Shown: in pieces, positions 43,401-49,400 of the stretch
How the letters are laid out: the number at the start of each line of letters is the position of its first letter
Numbering within the stretch: the first letter of the stretch is position 1
Assembly: GCF_001625305.1 (NCBI RefSeq)
Contig: NW_017802935.1
Location: 3,431,599-3,495,598, forward strand
Length of the DNA: 64,000 nt
Source: Branchiostoma belcheri
Lineage: Eukaryota > Chordata > Leptocardii > Amphioxiformes > Branchiostomatidae
Direction: 5' to 3'
The notes under the pieces: model-generated
Seen by the model: the letters and a program-made list of their open reading frames with translations, nothing else
Told to the model about the DNA's origin: nothing
Database searches by the model: none
Made by a program: the position numbers and the translations under genes

Positions 43401-46400
43401 TACACTCATTTCCGCATCTTCAATCTGAAACTATTCTTGTCACACACACATACATTTTGTATGCACAACACACATAGAATTCCCATCAAAAGAAATTTGC
43501 CTAAAATGGTACATGTAACATCAATATCAGGAAAGTTCATCTGTGTTGGTAAACATCACTATGGAAACTGTACCAATACAAAGGCTAGACTCACCAAGGG
43601 TTCGTATCATAATGTGTTACAATTTTCTACCAAATAATGCCCCTACATGCACATGTTCATACTCACATAAAATGAAACATTACACATTTCAACTGAAACA
43701 TTAAGAGTCAAAATCATCTGTAAATAGCTACTTTAAGTTAACAGTTTTCAAAAATATGATACACTTGTAGCTTTGCAAGGCTTGAACCAAGTTGAATATT
43801 GAGGTAGAGAACTGTCCATTCATGTTCATGCATACAGAAAATGAAACACCTTTTTACTGAAACATTGTCAGCAAATATCATCTGTTGAAAAGACTTAAAA
43901 ATAGGATACACCATTTTGTAGCTTTCCCAGGCTTGAACCAAGTGAATATTGAGTTAGAGAACCGACCTAATCCACAGTTTGTAGAACTGAACTGCTGTTA
44001 TTTATAATCCTGGAGTATTTGCTTTGTATTGCACAGAGCACTGATATACGTTGCCGATACATGAATATGAACAATCTTACACTAATTTCAAAACTCCTGA
44101 CTCTTACTAGCTAGTACTTCTCCAACTACAACTACTACTACTACAAGCAGGATTCTCCCCATAAATTCTAAGGAGAAAGGTGCTCCCTAATCGGTTGATG
44201 AAAAATCAGCAAATTTTCATGGTAATACTAAGAGAAAACCCTAAACTTGAACATTCTGGGAGATGTTCTAGGACTTTGGGGAGAGGGGGAGCACCCTAAT
44301 GCTCCATTGCTTGGGAAGAGCCCTGTACAAGTGAATATTTGACAAGAGAACCAACCTGCTCTGCAGTTTTGTAGAACTGAACGGCTGCGTTGATGAGTCG
44401 TTGTCTGTCCTCAGCCTTCTGCATCAGCTGTTGCCAGTGGAGCGCGACATTTTCCGCACAGGCGCGAATCGCTTCAGGCTCATAGTGATTGTTTCCTATC
44501 AAGTTCTCTGCCTTCTGTTGAACTGTCAGAGCACTAAGATGTGTTTTCTGCAATGGAAAATAAGAATGAACATGAGCTTGATGAATTTTGTTGAAGTTTG
44601 ATGAATCTACATTGTAGTGATGATACTTGTTTATTAGTCAGTCTTCCATGCTAAAAGAAGCAAAGCCCCTTTCAAAATTTCAAAATCCGTTTTAAAGCAA
44701 ATAATGTATAACAACATAAGATACATTTTTGTGACGTTAATGCAAGAATCGCACAAATTACACAGCAGCTTATGCATTTTTGTGATGCTCTATTATGCAA
44801 AAATATCACAAATAAAATAGAAGCTTATACATTTTTGTGACTTCCTATTGTGCAAGAATGGTAAAAATAACAGAGAGAGCTGTAGCTTGTACATTTTTGT
44901 GACTTTCTATTTGCGCAAGAACAGTACAAATAACACAGTAGCTTACTTCTATAGCTAGCTGGAACTGCTCGTGTTCTTTCTTCATGGTCTCTGCCTCGTT
45001 TAGTGTACTGGCGGTGATAACAGCCGCAGCCAACATGGCCTCCCCGTTCCGTATCCATCCCAGAACCTACGCAACACACAGAAACAGCAAAACCAAGGTC
45101 ATCAACACAGAAATCACAGCATCAAGGTCATCAACAGAGAAACTACATAAACAAGGTCATCATCTCGTAACAATGTCCACACACACAGAAATGCCTTAGA
45201 TGTACATGTAATGGTCAATCTGTGTGTGTGGACATTGCTACATGTACGCAACACACAAACCTCAGCATCATCAAAGTCATCAACACAGAAACCAGAAATT
45301 CAAGGTCATCAATAGAGAAACTACAAGAACAAGGTCATCATCTGGTAGCATACCATATATACACACACAGAGGGACAATTACATGTAGATCTAAGGCATT
45401 TCTGGGGCTTTGAGTGGGCTGTCCAACATTCACGGACGGATAAGATCTTGTCGAGCACGTGTTTGAACTTTATCTTCTACAGACTGAGAGAGCACCATAA
45501 AACATGCCAGCAGCATTGATCGGGTGCTAAAGCACACTACAGAGCCCTAACTTCCACTGAAGATAAGTAATACATGTGTAACAGAAATCTGGCACAGTAA
45601 AGCATACCAACATTCAAGACTACTGTGTGATTGATACTTTTAGATGTAGGGAGGGGGGCAGCTTCTCGGATCCTACTGATCCTATTGATTGTATTAGAAG
45701 ATAACTAATACATGTGTTACAGAAATTTGGCACAGTAAAGCATACCAACATACAAGTCTATACTATGTGATTGACATGACTTAATACTTTTAGGTGTGGG
45801 GAGGGGGGCAGCTTCTTAGATCCTATTGATTCTATAGATCGTATTAGAGATAAACAGCGACTTGCATCAGAACTGAGACGCTTTAAGCGCAAAACCAAGA
45901 ATAAGTACATGGTGTAGATGAAGTACTTTTATGGTCTTGTAAGACTGACGAAATGCCTACTACTACTATTACAGATAATCTAGATTATTTTTGGCTCTGG
46001 TAGAGAAGCAAACTGACCAATACCAAAGAACAAATGTAAATTTAACACACAATGTTGGGACATGAGTTAAGTGATGATCACAATTTCCTTTATCTTTATG
46101 TTGCCATGGCAATGTAAGGAAAATCCCATGATGCCAATGAGACATGACAGGTTTCACAGGACCTTGGTCTAACCTCGCGAGTAAGGAACAAATTTCCAAT
46201 TTTCTGCTTGAGAATAATCCACTGCCTCCGAACGGGACATTCAATGTCACTGCATATCCAAGGACATTCCATGACAGACTCAAGGGGAGTTCAAAAAGGA
46301 GTAAAATATAGACCAGCGATGTCTTTTATAATTCTGAAGTATTGGCTTTTGTATTGCATGGAACACTGATAGATGAATATGTACAATCTTATACTAATTT

Positions 46401-49400
46401 TCAAACTCACCCTATGATACTACATTGTGTTTGTACATATATACTACTACATTTAGTACATGTACTAGTGTTCTACAACAACTGCTACTACTACCTTTAA
46501 ATACTATGAAATGTTTGTTGTCCTTGGAGATCATGTTCAAAAGGCAGATCATCACATATGCAAGTTACTAAGGGGTACTGTTTCTAACTGTCAAGATGAT
46601 TTTTGGTGGGATTGGAACCCATAACCTACAGACCTATACCCACCTGCTTGACCTCCTGTTCGAAGTGTCTGAGTTGTACACACTGTGTAAGGTACAGTCT
46701 AAGGGGGATCATCAGATATGCAAATTACAGATGGGTACTGTCCTTAATAGTTGAAATTATTTTTGGTGGGATTGGAACCCATGACCCACCTGTTTGACCT
46801 CCTGTTCGAAGTGTCTGAGTTGTACACACCGTGTAAGGTACAGTCTAAGGCGGATCATCAGATATGCAAATTACAGATGGGTACTGTCCTTAATAGTTGA
46901 AATTATTTTTGGTGGGATTGGAACCCATGACCCACCTGTTTGACCTCCTGTTCGAAGTGTCTGAGTTGTACACACTGTGTGAGGCGGAGTCTGTGCTGCT
47001 CGGAGATCTCCTCCAGGTCCAGCTGCTTCTCGTGGAGAAACTCCAGCAGCACCTGGATACGTGTCTGGGCGTCGTACTGACTGTCTGCCATGATCTGTAC
47101 ACCTGTGCAACATGAACACCACATCGGTCAACACTCTTGACAGTTGTTGACAATGGTTGCCCACATTTCTGATATTAATTACAATTTTTCTATGAAAAAC
47201 CATTTCAATAAACCACAGATGTTCAATATTTCTCAAAGATTTGCATACAGCAGTGCATTTGCATGGAATGAGTTGCCTGGTACAGTTAGGGTGGTCACAT
47301 CTGGCCACTCTTTCAAGAAGCTGATAAAACAATATTGCTGACCTCTGACCTCTCGACCCAGCCTGATCCATCGATTTTGATGCTAGGTTGTACATATATA
47401 TGTTATTTTTGTTATTTTGTTTACTGTTGTTGGTGTTTATGTCTATCTGTACAGGGCACGCCTGTAAAGCAGTATATTGTACTGAGTGCGTCTACCCTGT
47501 ATAAAGAAGACAGAAATAAATAAATAAAAGGTGAAGCAGCTTCCCATCTGCCTCCGTAAGACCTATCTAACACTTGCGACAAGCAAACTTCATCCAATTC
47601 ACAATCAAGTGTGTTAACACCGGTGAGAACTCAACTGTGTGTTGAACACCTGTATCTAAGGTTCAGTTGTCTGTAAAACACTTGTAAAAGCTAAGCCGTC
47701 TGTTAAAATACATGTAGCTGGTACAGATCCATGCCCCTCTATTCAAATACATAAAGCTCACCTGCCTGTTCAACACCTGTATAAAACTTATTGGTAGAAA
47801 CACCTGCACAAAGCTCACCTGTCTGTCAAACACCTGCATAAAGCTCACCTGTCTGTTCGAACAGCTGGTACAGCTCCTGCCCGCGCTGCAGTGCCTCGTA
47901 CGTGAGCCCCTGCATGCGCAGCACCCTGTCGTTGTGCGCGCTCAGCATGTGTTCCGCCCGCGTCAGGTCGGCCTGAAGCTCCTCCTTACCCATCTCCTCC
48001 GCCCACGCTTCCAGTTTCGATGACACCTTTTCATCAAGACAGAAGATGTGTTTGGTTTTTTCAAAGACAATGACTCTACTAAGAAGAAAGCTAACATTTG
48101 CAAAGCAAATGCATAATGTTTACCTTTGCATATGGTCTACTCTGTTAATTCTTACTCCCAAACACATTCATACATTTGGTGACAGGAGTCTAAATCCCTC
48201 CTGCTATAAAATTGCAACATGATGTAACCCAATATCAGTCACCAAGGTAACAGACGTCTGGTTCAGGTTCTTGACCTTTTGTGTTTGTGTAACACGTACA
48301 GAAACCTCACAGGTCATCCTGAAGCTCCTCCTTACCCATCTCCTCCGCCCACACTTCCAACTTGGACGAAACCTTTTCATCCAGAAGGAACAATTTTTTC
48401 TTACAACCAGTAAACCATCTCAAGGTGCATACAAGATATGTAAGACAGGGCTGTTTTGATCCACTTATAACAGTGTGGTTGGTTTTATTAAAGAGGTCCC
48501 AGCATGTAGGCAAAACGTACTGCGTGAAACCCGGATTTCTCTCTTTTTTTTTTCAAATCTGGATGCACCCACTATTGTCGGTAAGTGAGCTGGGTTTTAT
48601 ACTATTTTTTTTTCATTCACACATACATGTACTTGCATGTTGTGGCTTTATGTAGTATGTCATACACTACAACAGATGTACAAGTTAAGTTCACTATTTT
48701 GTCCTGAGCCCTGTCCAAGTCACATACCTCTAGTGCATCCCTCTCGAAGTGTCTGAGCTGCAGACAGAGGTCGAGTCTCAGCTTGCGTGAGGCCCACAGC
48801 TCGTCCAGCTCCCGCCGGCTCTCCTCCAGCTTCTGCAGCACACCGTCGATGTGCTTGATGGACTCCTCATGCCGCGGGTTGTTGGGGGCCTGGTTACCTT
48901 CCATGGCAGCATCCCTACAGGGAGGTACAGTTTACAGTTCAGTTTTCAGTTTGAGTTTACAGTTAACCTTTGAGTTTACAGTTAACCATGTATTGAAGTA
49001 TTGACTACTTCTGGGCACTGTGAACTAGGTGGGTGGGAGGTATAAGTGACGTTGCCAGGAGATGGTGGTGAACACTGGTTTTGAAGGCTTGTCAATTGAA
49101 AATGCTTGTCAGGGAGAGAGTCAATGATTTTGTAGTCCATAAAAGAAGATTTTGCTGTATAAGACTGTCAATGTACACAGGTGGACAATATATGCAAGAT
49201 TTTTTATGCTTGGGTCAATGGAAGACAAATTTATAAATTTGGCCACAATGACTGGGTGGTCTAGCCTTTCACAAAACAATGACATAGATAAGTACATGTA
49301 AATGGATATATAATTTGAGCAAGAGAATACGAGGTATCCAACAGTGGCAGCCAATATGCTGAATTGTTGTCGGAGCATTATGATGTGATAAAATTGTATC

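Noticed and set aside
45840..45920. Short plus-strand tail rich in Arg/Lys ([16 protein letters not shown]) ending in a stop
   Set aside because: Looks like a protein end but has no homologous upstream part; too short to support as a gene or element.
46871..47395. 174-residue minus-strand ORF
   Set aside because: An out-of-frame read across spectrin exon 5 and its duplicated ends; the real frame is the one ending in HFEQEVKQ.
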